Shown here piece after piece: positions 1 to 10,579 of a stretch of DNA of 64,000 nucleotides. Position numbers and translations under genes: made by a program. Source of the stretch: Delphinapterus leucas. Taxonomy: Eukaryota; Chordata; Mammalia; Artiodactyla; Monodontidae. The stretch lies in assembly GCF_002288925.2 (NCBI RefSeq), contig NW_022098066.1, positions 83,034,783 to 83,098,782 on the forward strand, read 5' to 3'. The notes under the pieces were generated by a model that made no database searches, was not told the origin of the DNA, and was given only the letters and a program-made list of their open reading frames with translations. Each line of letters begins with the position of its first letter. Positions within the stretch are counted from its first letter, which is position 1.

Positions 1-231
1 AGCAGGGGAGGAAAGGAAGCTTCTTCCTGGAAGTTAGCTGGGTGCTGAGTTCCTTTGTTGTTGACTCCAAGATTCTCCAGAAGAGTCAACTTCCCCCTTA
101 AGCCAAAGGCACCCTCAAGGATCAAGTTACACCACTCCTTGCTCTCTGGTCTGAAAACACAAGTTGGCTGCTTTCTGCAGTCTCCCCCCTCCCCGCCCTC
201 AGGTCTAACCCAGTCTTACCCAGTAAGAGAA

Positions 232-262
232 AACCAACCAACCAACCAACCAACCAACCAAC
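232..262. repeat. (AACC)n microsatellite
   Basis: About eight tandem AACC units. It lies in 1-640, where I see no gene; the short reading frames across it on both strands are translations of the repeat and flanks. Confidence 0.95.
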
Positions 263-689
263 CTCTCTTCAAGCAAACAAGTCATCTTTCTATCCCTTAT
301 CTTGGTCATCAGCTTCTTTTTCAGAATCTTCATTCCTTGTATTCTGTATGGGGGGGGAAAGGAAAAACATGGTACCTGGGATACCACGAGATTGAAGTAT
401 AGAAGGACGTGCACAGAAAATGCACCGAGTAGCACTCTGAGATGAAACCCTGAATCTGTATGTCTATACACAAGATACATACATATATACTTGTATCCAT
501 TGTTTTACAACTTCTTTATTTCTTAAAAAATTTTTGGATCAGCATAACACACGATCCCAGAATTCCTTTCCCCGGCGTGTAACGCAGGACAAAAGGTAAG
601 AATTCGAGGAGACTGGCAAAATCCGGCTGTATCTCAGATAAAGGATAAGAGGCGTGTTACCTCGGCTTGGTGGGCTCCCGAAGTGGGCG

Positions 690-985
690 GACATTGTGAC
701 GTCACTTCCCCTTCAGCAGCCGGCCCGCCCATTGGTCATCTCGGCAGGGCGGGGACAGGGCGGGGGTTGGAGGAGAGGAGCCGCCTTAGAGGTCAGGAAT
801 GGGGCTTGGCTTATGTAAATCTTGCAGCTTATGGGTACAATTCCCCGCGAGCCACTTCCCGGGCTGTGGAAGTTTTCGGGAGAAGTTGCTTGGATTTTAT
901 TAGCAGAGTCGTTTGGAGGGGCTGAGAGGCGTGGAAGGGGAGGGGGTGCGGAGGGTGGGTGGGGAGCGTGTGTGTACAGTGTAGG
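690..985 (+). promoter_or_regulatory. snRNA-type promoter of the U1 gene
   Basis: Several elements upstream of the U1 copy resemble the known vertebrate U1 promoter. A CRE-like TGACGTCA at 697-704 sits in a block resembling the far-upstream human U1 flank, followed by ATTGG at 731. An octamer-like ATGTAAAT at 813-820 and a ZNF143/Staf-like TACAATTCCCC at 836-846 sit about 180-210 bp before the start, where the distal sequence element belongs. A PSE-like block at about 964-985 (CGTGTGTGTACAGTGTAGGC) ends about 38 bp before the start. There is no TATA box next to the PSE, as expected for Pol II snRNA genes. The match to human U1 flank is from memory. Confidence 0.75.
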
Positions 986-1022
986 CGTCTAAGGCTGTAC
1001 GGGGAGGCGGGGAAACTACTTC

Positions 1023-1187
1023 ATACTTACCTGGCAGGGGAGATACCATGATCATTAAGGTGGTTTTCCCAAGATGAGGCTCACTCATTGCACTTCGGGT
1101 GTGCTGACGCTTGCGATTTCCCCAAATGCGGGAAACTCGACTGCATAATTTGTGGTAGTGGGGGACTGCGTGCGCGCTTTCCCCCTG
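1023..1187 (+). ncRNA. U1 small nuclear RNA, divergent (variant) copy
   Basis: A full-length U1-like snRNA of about 165 nt. U1 pairs with 5' splice sites in the spliceosome. The 5' end ATACTTACCTG that does this pairing is intact, as is the Sm site AATTTGTGG near 1148. The U1A-binding core ATTGCAC in stem-loop II is kept. Compared with the canonical sequence (from memory) there are about 12-15 changes, concentrated in stem-loops I and II. Some stem II changes look compensatory (U-A to C-G, G-C to A-U). In loop I the U1-70K site (consensus GAUCANGAAG) reads GATCATTAAG, with the conserved G lost. It resembles the human RNVU1 variant class. The snRNA-type promoter is present; the 3' box (about 1190-1208) is weak. 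It may be an expressed variant or a decaying copy. Confidence 0.88.
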
Positions 1188-1292
1188 CAGTTGGTGTCCA
1201 ATAATAGAAATAATTTCTGCAGCCCGTGTAACACGCGGCTTGGGTTTTTCTGTTTTCATTTCGGGCTTTTTAAGCGCTTTAAGAAGTAGATA

Positions 1293-1455
1293 ATGGGTGT
1301 TCCTGATGGCGTAGTGTTTGGGGGTCCACCTGCCGATGTGGGGGACGCAGGTTTGTGCCGCGGAGCGGTGTGGGCCGTGGCCGCTAGGCCCGCGCCTGTG
1401 GAGCCTGTGCTGTGCAGCAAAAGGAGCCACGGCGGTAAGAGGCCTTCATACTCTA
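1293..1455 (+). repeat. CHR-type SINE, internally deleted
   Basis: It keeps the head (TTCCTGATGGCGTAGTG, then CCGATG..GGGGACGCAGG), the distal GAGCCTGTGCT block and a poly(A) tail of about 14. The middle of the element is missing, and it is more diverged than the copies further right. Confidence 0.8.
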
Positions 1456-1736
1456 AAAAAAAAAAAAAAGTAGGTATTGTATGGGAAGAGTAGGCACTGG
1501 TTCTATTTCTTCTTTGTGGGGAATCGCGTATGAACTTTCCATTCAAGTGGTGAGGTGTTTTACAGAAACCGTTTTTGAAAAATTATTTTAGTGCTTTAGT
1601 TTCTTACTCTGGCTGCTCCTTATTCTGCAGTAATTAGCGTTTCCGCAGCTTTTTTTTTTTTTAGAAGTTAGGCTTTCGCAATAAAAATCTCCCAGAAGAT
1701 GTGAAACACAGGTTTTTTAAAAGGCGAGTAGTATGC

Positions 1737-1998
1737 GGGTTTTCCTGGCAGTGCAGTGGTTAAGGGTTTCCCGCGCGGCGCGGAGTACGGGTGCGAGCCT
1801 ACCAGGAGTCCCCGTGCTGGAATTATTGTACTCTGCGCACTTGAAGGCTTTGCTCCGCAGCAACACAAGTCACTCCGTCAGAAAGTACGGCGATGAGTAG
1901 TAGCCACCGCTACCGCTTGCCGCAATAGGAAAAAAGCCCGCGCGTAGCAACGGCGACCCAACGCAGCCGGAAATCAGTGAAATTAATTTTTTAAAAAG
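1737..1998 (+). repeat. Long CHR-type SINE, diverged
   Basis: It starts TTTTCCTGGCAGTGCAGTGGTTAAG (tRNA-like head) and ends with the AAAGCCCGCGCGTAGCAACG...GACCCAACGCAGCC tail typical of the long form, then an A/T-rich end. It is old, to judge by the substitutions. Confidence 0.8.
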
Positions 1999-2399
1999 TA
2001 AGAGACTAAGAGTCTGATGAAAAATGGTAGTGAGTTATCCTGAGGGATGGGAAACTATGGGTCCAATTTATTGCTTGGAGAGTTTGCAAGCAATACGCAC
2101 GAGGGCAAACTGAAATGGAGCCCAGTGGACCTTGTTGAGTTGAGAGCACGGAGCAGACAGCAGGAAAACCGCAGGAGTTATCTTTCAGCAGACAGACTCA
2201 CAGAGATGAGAAAGATACTAAAAGTAAATCAGAACTGCAAAGGAGATCTGTTCATTGTGCAGCACAGTACTGAGCAGTGCGGCCGTAGGAGGAAACTCCC
2301 TAAGGTCGGGAGAAATCTTTGACAAGATCAGACTCACACAGGTCGTGCTTTTTACAAGCAGGTAGACTAAAGGGAAAAACAACAACAAAAAATCGTAAT

Positions 2400-2915
2400 T
2401 CGTACGCGGTACCATCTTGCCTGAGTAGCGGAAGCTGGTTAGCCCCAGACGGAGCGCTGCTCGGAACCACTTCGCAAATCAAGCTGTTTGCAAGTAACTT
2501 AACTGCATCCCTCAGCAAAGTTCAGCGTTTACAGGAACACAACTGTCCAGCTTCCAACAAGGCACCATTCACAATGCCTGGTCTATCAGAGATTTTGAGG
2601 TAGCCAAAGAGGCAGGAGGAATGACCCATAATGCAGAGACACATCGGTCATTTGCAAATGACCCAGAGCTGATACAGATGTTAGAATCACCAGAGGAGGA
2701 CATTAAAACATTTATTCCACCTGTATTCCGTAACTTAAAACAGTTAAATGTACACACGGAAAAACATTAAAAACAAAAGACCTGCTCTAACGTAAAGAGA
2801 TGAAAACTACACTGTCTGAAAGGAAAACGTACGTACTACAAGGGATTAACAATGAGCAATTCGAAAACACAGAAGAAAAAATTTTGAATAGGAATTGTCT
2901 TGACTTTGCAGAACA
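2400..2915 (+). repeat. Ancient L1 fragment (5'UTR into ORF1)
   Basis: The text around 2530-2720 follows the start of old mammalian L1 (L1M) elements: AGGAACACAACTGTCCAG, AACAAGGCACCATTCACAATG, then GACCCAGAGCTGATACAGATG and GAGATGAAAACTAC. It is heavily mutated with no intact frame. The left border is uncertain and may reach 2050. Confidence 0.7.
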
Positions 2916-2919
2916 CTTG

Positions 2920-3283
2920 GCGTAGAAAGCGAGTCCCAAACGAAAGGGCGGAGGCGTCCTGAGATGGGGCGGTGAATACTCCGCGCAGGTGGTGCCATGG
3001 AGCTTGATTTATGACGTCGCAGCTTGAGTAAGGGATGGCCGCCACCCGTGTGCGTGTGCCTTCATCCTCTGGCAGTTGTCCTGGAACGTACAAGGCAGAT
3101 GACTTAGTGAGGGCAGCCCTCAGGTGGTGCAAAGAGACCAGGGGGTACCAGGTAAAAACCGGGAGCAGGCGGAGATCAGCTGAGTGGAGATTCCGGGAAA
3201 GGGTCTCTGGGGAGGAACTGAAAGGGCAGACACATAAAAGCGACAGCTGAGACCTCGCTCATCGCATATCTAAGACCAATCTT
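2920..3283. other. GC-rich spacer before tRNA-Asn, no gene seen
   Basis: It contains a TGACGTCG CRE-like site near 3013. I see no coding exon. On the minus strand the nearest T4 run after the tRNA is at about 3235-3238, some 46 bp downstream. Confidence 0.4.
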
Positions 3284-3300
3284 CGTCCCTGGGTGGGCTC

Positions 3301-3351
<51 letters not shown>

Positions 3352-3357
3352 AGAGAC
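3284..3357 (-). tRNA. tRNA-Asn (anticodon GTT)
   Basis: A 74-nt tRNA read on the minus strand. It starts GTCTCTGTGGCGCAATCGG (acceptor strand and A box) and has a D-arm and an anticodon stem-loop with GTT (complement AAC at 3321-3323). The T-arm is GGTGGTTCGAGCCCACC (B box), and a discriminator base closes it. As far as I recall it equals the mammalian cytosolic tRNA-Asn-GTT, with no stem mismatch visible. No CCA is encoded, as usual in eukaryotes, and there is no intron. It is a Pol III gene with internal promoter. The nearest TTTT is 46 bp downstream, so a longer trailer is possible. Confidence 0.97.
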
Positions 3358-3359
3358 GA

Positions 3360-5440
3360 GCGGCTACGAGGTTTTCTTGTAATATCCTGGAATCAGAATG
3401 TATTCCTCGTCCCTTCCAACCCCAGCGGAAAAGAGATTCAAATGTATCTTGTCCAACCTCGCTGGCGCCATAGACACTGAGTCTCGTCGTCGGGCACGTC
3501 CGGCCGTGGACACCGAGCCCGAGTGAGCTGGGGTCTCCGACGAAGCCACACCGGGCCCACGACCATCCTCGCCTGCTCCTGGCTGCCTCGAAAGCGGCAC
3601 CTCTACACGAGACGACTGCCGCCTCTCTCAGGCTCAAGTCCTCCATTTTCCACTCGTGATCGGCCTCACCCGTCGCGCTCACCGCAAGTTCCCCTCCAGG
3701 CCCGGGTGGTCGTACGGGGGAAGGACAGCAACCGGCTGTGCCCCCACCGTTCTGCCCCCTCTGGGCGCCTCCAGAGAAGGGCTCCACGAGGCACAACCGG
3801 GAGTTTGTTCACCAGGCAGCCCCTCGCCCGGAGCAGGGCCTGGCATTCAGCAGTCGCCCAATAAATACCTCGCGGAGGATGCATTCCGCCGCCGGGGCCC
3901 GGCGTGGTGGGTAGACCAAGAATTCTTATGCCACCTGTAAGGTTTTAGTCCTCGATGAACCTAGATTTTTCAGATCAGCTGTTCTTCAAAACCTTTCTTC
4001 TAGCAGCTGATTTAGAACCAGATATAAGTCCTAGAAAGGCCAGGAGGGCACCACCCCGACCTGCTCTGAACTCCCCACCCAAGGCGGTGCTGCGGCCTCA
4101 GCCTGCGGGCGCAGGTGTCGGGTCTGAGAGCCGTGAAGGAGGAAAGCTGCAAACCAGAAAGACGGCTGGGCTAACGTGGATCCGACCACAGTTCCGTAGG
4201 TCCCTGGTGGAGCACAGTGGTCGTGGTGTGATTGGTGCGGTGATGGGAGCCTGCCTGCTTGGGTCTGAACTCGAATCCTAACAGAAAACGGGTTTCCCGT
4301 GCCTGATCACCCCCGGCAACACCGTATGGTTCTACCTTTTGGACTTGGTGCCTTGCCCCCTACTGGCCACAGAGCAGGCGGGAGAGGTGGCGAGGCGCAT
4401 ACCTCATCGGAGGACTCCACGTTCTGAGGACGCCCAGACTCCGCCCGAGACCCCCACGGCCCGGAGTCAGCATTCCCTTCAGCTGCGCCCTCGCTGATGC
4501 TCCCGGTGCCGCCCACTCTGAGGAGAGCGCCTGCGGCTCCAAGAACAAACTTCTCCTCTGTCTAACTGGGGGCATTTGGCTGGGTTCATTTGTTACATTG
4601 TGTTTTCGATGTCTAGAGGCGACATTTAAAAAATTAATCTTATAATGATTTAAAAAAATGAATGTGGTTCCCAACTCAAATCAAACCAAACACGGCATAT
4701 TCACTACAGTCTAGCCTTGACTATAAGATCTGCACGTGTCTCAAAGGCCTGGAGGGAGGTGGGTCAGGGATCCCTGCTCTCCTCAGACGCCGGAATCCGC
4801 AGCCCGGGCTCCCCTTTCTGGCTGAGCTTGGGATGAAAGGACGAGGTTTCCTGGAGTGAAGGTTCAAATCTTAGCCTAACAGCGGCTTTTCGTGTCCAAC
4901 GGAGACTTAGGAGCGAGCAGTTCTGAATAAAATGGGTATAAACTGGGATAGGATCCATTAATATTCGGAATAATAAATAGGGCACCTGAATACAATACAG
5001 TACTTCCCATCCAGGTATGGAGCCCTCGACCCGAAAGCTAAGACGCTGTCACCCTGGCTGCTCAGCGACGTCACAGCCCCGCACCGCGACCCTTTACTCA
5101 CAGGGACAAGCGCGCAGTTAGTTACAAGACGTGCGGTGCGAAGCCCCCTCGCGGGGCAGGAGTCAGTGGGCGCAGCCTCTGCCTTTTGCCCCCGAGACCC
5201 AGGGTGACCCGACGAGGGGGTGCCACCGGCTCGGTCGCTGCGCCCCTGGGCGGAGGGGCCGGGGCCTCCGATGGCCAGCGACAGGCAGAGTCGCCAGGGT
5301 CCAGCGGGGACGCCGCGGGCTCGTCCCCTCACCTGCCCTCCACGTCCGCGTGGACCGCGCGGACCGCGCCTCTCCGGGACGCGGGAGCGGGAAAGCGCGT
5401 CCCATCTGAGGAGTAAAAAATCCTTCTTCTAACTAAACAG
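3360..5440. other. GC-rich intergenic DNA between the tRNA genes
   Basis: CpG is frequent, especially at 3440-3900 and 5030-5400, so there are many chance reading frames on both strands. They overlap each other, lack recognisable domains and show no splice structure. A MIR-like remnant may lie at 4200-4330 (CTTGGGTCTGAACTCGAATCC). No gene is supported. Confidence 0.5.
5415..5420 (-). terminator. Pol III terminator of tRNA-Gln
   Basis: A run of six A on the plus strand (T6 on the minus strand) 22 bp downstream of the tRNA 3' end. Confidence 0.8.
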
Positions 5441-5442
5441 AA

Positions 5443-5514
5443 AGGTCCCACCGAGATTTGAACTCGGATCGCTGGATTCAGAGTCCAGAGTGCTCACCAT
5501 TACACCATGGAACC
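5443..5514 (-). tRNA. tRNA-Gln (anticodon CTG)
   Basis: A 72-nt tRNA on the minus strand. It starts GGTTCCATGGTGTAATGG (acceptor and A box) and has anticodon stem CTGGA/TCCAG around the loop CTCTGAA with CTG (complement CAG at 5479-5481). The T-arm is CGAGTTCAAATCTCG (B box). All four stems pair, and it appears identical to the common mammalian tRNA-Gln-CTG as I remember it. A T6 terminator follows. There is no intron. Asn-GTT and Gln-CTG genes are both plentiful in the human 1q21 clusters, which fits the synteny. Confidence 0.97.
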
Positions 5515-5519
5515 CTCTA

Positions 5520-7540
5520 ACGGCCGCTCCGCTGCTCCCTCCACTGAGCCAGGCCGCGCACAGCCCCGCGGGCCCAGGAGCGGCCTCCCGCCGGGCGCTC
5601 TCGTCACTCCGCCCCGAGCCCACTTCCTCCGCGACGCCAGGAGGCGCCTGACTCGCCTGCCCTCGGCCGTCTCTTCAGGTATGCTGGTCATAGAATGAGA
5701 TGAAATCCATTCGGGGTGAGCGACAGGGAATAACTTTTAGGACTCCCCTAAATCCACCTGCTCTGCCGCCATTTCTAGAGCTTTCTGCCCTGAGGTAAAA
5801 TTCCCGCGAGGAAAAAAAAAATGTTCCTTTCCTCTTCTTTCCAAGTGTCCTCTTCCCGCTGCCCTGGGAGCTCTGAAGACCCTCAGGACAGCCCTTGGGA
5901 CTTCGTGGGATTGCCTCCTCCTCCGCCTCCGATTCTACTCTCGAGAGCCCTCTCTCCTTCCTGCGCTCGTTGCTGTCTTCCTCCTCATCTTTCCCGCTTT
6001 CTGCATCTGCTTTGCTATCACTCGTCCTCACTTTCCCTGCGCCCGCCCCAGTACACAGCTTAGGCTATAAGAACATGGGGAAGAGCGGCCACAGTGTGAC
6101 AGGAAGGTGAGGAACATTTTCCATCAACGAGAGAAGCCCGACTGCTTCTCGGGTCAGGACCCTTTAGGGGACTTTGCTCGAGGGAGTGGCTGAGCGTCTA
6201 TAGCCAGTGCTCGAGGCCTGGGCAGCGCGGGCCTTTTGCCCGCCCGGGACCACCCTGGAGCCGGGGGTGACTCCAAGATGAAGAACTTTGGGTTCGGCGC
6301 AGCTCCTGGGAGATTGGTCAAATGCCACGAAAGTGAACCGTCAGCACTCTGCTCCTTTAGACCTTCAATTGGGAATAATCAGTGGCTCATATCGCCCCCT
6401 CGTGGCTACATCCAGTACCGCGCACAATGATGGGGTGCAGTAGATACCGGAAAATTCAAAGAACGCTGGGCGATACTCAGGACCTTGAAATTAAAAGTCC
6501 GACAAACTACCGACTAAAATACATTCATGGAGGGAAAAAAGCATGCTCCTCCCTTTTGGCTACAAGCCAAAAAAAGGCTTGAAAAAGCAACTTTCTAATG
6601 TTTTAGGATTCAGGCAGAAGAAAGATGAATGGGTCATAGAATGTCCCACCTTCTGCAGCCAGCCTTCTCATTTTAAAATTTCCAGTGGCCCAGAGACTCT
6701 GCTGCAGGTCTCCCACCACCATCTGTGCACAACCCAACATCTGAGCGTCTGGACACTCATAACTCTTGAGTAGAGAGTGGGATCTTACACTCATTGTGTG
6801 GAAAGGGAGAGAAGAAGAGAAAAGGTCTTGCCCCTTAGACTGAAGTATATTAGTCAGATTCAGTGGGGAATTATAAATGAGCCAGAGCTGTGGTTTATGT
6901 CCTGTTAACAGCGGTTACTCTTAGGGAAGTTAGTGTGGAGGAGAAGAATTGAAATTTTTCCTTGTACATTCTTTTATCATGTAACTTACAAAGAATATAT
7001 ACAGGTGTAGCTTGGGTCTAAGAAAGAAAGGAAAAGAAAAAATGAAAGAAAGATGCTTCAGATGCCAGCGCAGAGGCAATTTAATTGGGGAGGGGGAAGG
7101 AGAGCCTCTTGGGGGAGAGAACTTGGAGAGGGTGCCAGAATTCTGAGAAGATCCCTGGGGATAAAGCTGGAGCTGCACTAGGACCAACTGGGGCAGAGGA
7201 AGGAGGTTTGGCTGCTGGGCTGAGCAGCATTCGCCTACAGCTGGGTTCTTCTGGGATCTATCCCTGCCCTCATACTCTCCTCTAAATCAGATGGCTCTCA
7301 AAACCACGCTCCCCCTCCTAACGCTGTCTGTGCTTGTGAAATGAGTGTGATCACAAAGGTTGATGATTTCATAATGATTGGACCCCATTTCCCATATTTA
7401 AGAATGACCAGTTAATACATAACATACCTAGAGTACTTTGCAGCCATAAATGTGAGGAATATCTCTATGAATCAATATGGATTTATTTCCAGAATGTGTT
7501 TTTATGTGGAAAACAAAAGGCAAGGTACAAAAGAGCAGGT
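5520..7540. other. Intergenic, no gene recognised
   Basis: GC-rich up to about 6300, then AT-richer. Short overlapping reading frames on both strands have low-complexity Ser/Pro-rich translations and no domain I recognise. Confidence 0.45.
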
Positions 7541-7544
7541 ACAC

Positions 7545-8900
7545 AGTGTTACCAATCCCGGTCTTTGGACTTTTCAGTCAATAGAAATTGATGAGGCCAG
7601 ATGAGAATTTCAGGCATGGCTTTACTGGGGCTTGTGCTGCAGCACAGGGGAGTGAAACCTAGAAACAGGTGCCCTTGCTTGCTCCCAGAGAGAAGCTGCT
7701 TGGGTCGTTAAAAGGAGTAACAACAGGGGCAGTCCATGGATTGGTCAGGGGACCTAGTTTAGGTGGTCTGCCCACCCCCTTGGTGGTGTTGTGTGCAGGG
7801 ATCAGGTGCAGTACCCTGCTTTTGCTCCAGGCACCTCAGAAATGGCAGTTGGTTTGTGGCCTTTTTGTAGCGTATTGTTCATAATTGTCCCAACAGTGAA
7901 GGTGTGCAGTTATTTTTAGTCAATTATAGCTTCTTTGTATTCTGTTGCTCTAGGAGATGTTTGTCCAGGTGCAAGCCGTCCAGTAAAGGGTCCTAGGTCC
8001 CAGCCTATCTCAACAGGATGCTATCTTTTATGTAAGGAAAAGGGGAAATAGATATGCTTATCTTGCAGGAAGGATAGGCCAGAAGCTAATGAAAATGTTT
8101 TTATCTAGGGTTGCACAGGAATGGAGTCTAAGATATGGAGATGAGAGGGGATTTTTTCTAAGTGTATCTTACAGTTTTCATTTTTTAAACGATGTCACTG
8201 TTTTACATATTCCAAAAGAGGATGAAAAAGCTAATCTTAAAATTTAAAAATAAAAGCAAAACAAAAGAATTTAATTATATATCAAATGATAGTATAACCA
8301 CATAGAATATAATTAATTCAAGTAAATTTTGAAAGCAGTGCTTGTCTGTACACCCATAGTGGGATATATCCTAAGGACATCTTGAACTTTACTTAATAGG
8401 TTTAAGGTTGGTCGTAGAATTGGTATAATAATTCTGAAGCTGTCTTGTGTGTATAGTAGGATAGAGCAAATAAGTAAAAATGTTGATATTGTCAGGAATC
8501 AAGGTTATCAACTTGGGAGATGGAGGACAAAATTATGAAATGGGAGGAGCTGAGGAAGAGCCTTATAGTGTTGGATTGGAATTGGAGATAGCCATATCAA
8601 CTAACTGTTACCGAGTCCGAGCTCTCCTACCGTGTGCTGCACAACAGGCCAGTAAATTGAGAGATGAGTTGTTAGGACAAGAAAAAGTGACTTGATTCAG
8701 ATAGCCAGCAGACAGAGAAGATAGCAGACTAATGTCCCAAAGAACCATCCTATGGAGTTAGAATTCAGGCTTCTTTTATACTGAAAGGGGAGGGAAAGTG
8801 ATTGGTTATTGAAAATTTCTTGGTGCCAGAATCATTTGTTCTTGCAGCTGTCTGAGTAGGTCTGATCACAGTGTTCCTATAAACCTCCAACAAGACATTA
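7545..8900. repeat. Possible LTR-derived segment (weak)
   Basis: Two stretches, about 7580-8050 and 8605-8890, read like decayed LTR sequence: TGCAGCACAGGGGAGTG with AGAAGCTGCTTGG, and TGTTACCGAGTCCGAGC with GAGATGAGTTGTTAGG. I could not pair two LTRs or find gag, pol or env coding. The family is unassigned. Confidence 0.25.
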
Positions 8901-10450
8901 TGCCTTTTAAAGTTCAGAGCCTTGAGAATGGGCTGTCTTTATATTTCAGGCTATAGGCAACATTATTTTAGTTATTAACTTGTAGCAAAAGCAATAGAAT
9001 ACAAAGTTTAAAGTAAAAGAACCAGATCCAATCTGGAGTCAAATTTGTTCTTCCCTATTACAAAATGATACCCACTGATAAGGTCTAGAAGCAGTGATAC
9101 CTCACAGCAATGAGCTCATCTAGTGGTCAGTTTCTAAATACCATTTGTCTGGGATCCCTTGTAGAAATGCCTGATTTTGTGTTGGGAGAGAAAAGTATAA
9201 GTGAGCCTGCAACATTTTGTTGTGTCCAAAGACTAGTAGAGGCATGTCAAAAGATCACAGAAGCCAGCCTGAAAAGTTCCCCTGTTTAAACTGGAGACCA
9301 ATGGCGCATCAAAAAGAATAATGATTATATTATTACATACTGAATGAGAGAGAAATCCATATAATATATATGTAGTATACACATAGTATAATCCATGTGC
9401 TATTCTTAAAGAAAAGATGGAGGAGGGAAAGCTGTATTTTATAGAAGAATAGCAGTTAATAAGTGTGGAAGGAAAAATAAGGTTGTTTGTTAGAGTCCAT
9501 GTTTACAAGAAATGATTAAGTTTTCATTTTTGCAGGGGGGACCAAAGCTAAACTGGGTGACCACAGGTTTTTTGTTTATCTCAGGTTTTAGACGTGTTTA
9601 TTTTCTTGACTGCAGATGGTGTACATGTTTATTCATAATGGTGAAAGGGCAAAATGTCAGTTTTACTACCCTAGTTCCTCTCTGTAGTCAAATTTCTACC
9701 TGTAAGGCATGGTTCCATTCACCTAAGTGCTTGGCAATTTTCTGGTTCAATACAATTATTTTGAATTTTTATTTTATTTGACAAGTTTTATTTGCATAGA
9801 TGTAAAAAGAAATGTTGATTAATGCCCATAAACATCCTTGTTAACATATAGTTAATATAATTAGATACTAAGGCTATGAGTTAACTTCTTTCTGGAAGCC
9901 TTGTAAAGCCTCTGGGGTTGTAATTTATTTTGGAGGGAATGCAAGAACTATTTTATTCTCTTACCAGTTTTACTGAGATCAAGAACTAATAATTATCCAG
10001 ACTACCTCTACCAGGATTTATCTGCTGCACCTAAAACTGTATGGGTCCTCTTTCCCTAAGATCCCCATACTTGTCAATGTTGTGGCCTATAGAAAGGGAC
10101 ATCTTTTAGTATCTGTAAGCCTGGGATTCCATAAGCCGTATACCAGGTAAGATACCATTTTTCTGAAAGGACTTTGTAGGCATCATTTCTATAAGTGAAG
10201 TATGGCTCTTATGCCTTAAAGTGAGTTTGCACACCAAATTTAACAAGATCTGTTGCATGGTCATATATTACAATGTAATTACAATATAATATATTATTAT
10301 GTTCTGGTAGGAAGAATAAGGATTCTTACTGAATATTTGTAAGTAACTACAAGATCATGAAAAATAAAGGAATTTAATAAAAGCATTTTCCATTATGTTT
10401 AACCATTGTTACATTATGCTGAATAGTTTTGTAAGCCAATCAACACATAT
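8900..10450. other. AT-rich intergenic, nothing recognised
   Basis: No exon-like or RNA-gene signal and no repeat family that I can name. Confidence 0.4.
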
Positions 10451-10451
10451 G

Positions 10452-10570
10452 TTTTTTTTTTCTTGGCCGTGCCACATGACATGTGGGATCCTAGTTCCCA
10501 GACCAGGGATCGAACCTGTGCCCCGCTGCAGTGGAAGCATGGAGTCCCAACCACTGGACCACCAGGGAAT
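10452..10570 (-). repeat. CHR-type SINE (short copy)
   Basis: Reversed: a T10 run, then CTTGGCCGTGCCACATGACATGTGGGATCC, GACCAGGGATCGAACCTG (B-box side) and ACCACTGGACCACCAGGGAA (head end). Confidence 0.88.
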
Positions 10571-10579
10571 TTACCATAT

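Noticed and set aside
3335..3864. Overlapping frames of 70-153 codons right of tRNA-Asn
   Set aside because: They occur on both strands in GC-rich DNA, share no domain and lack splice or promoter signals.
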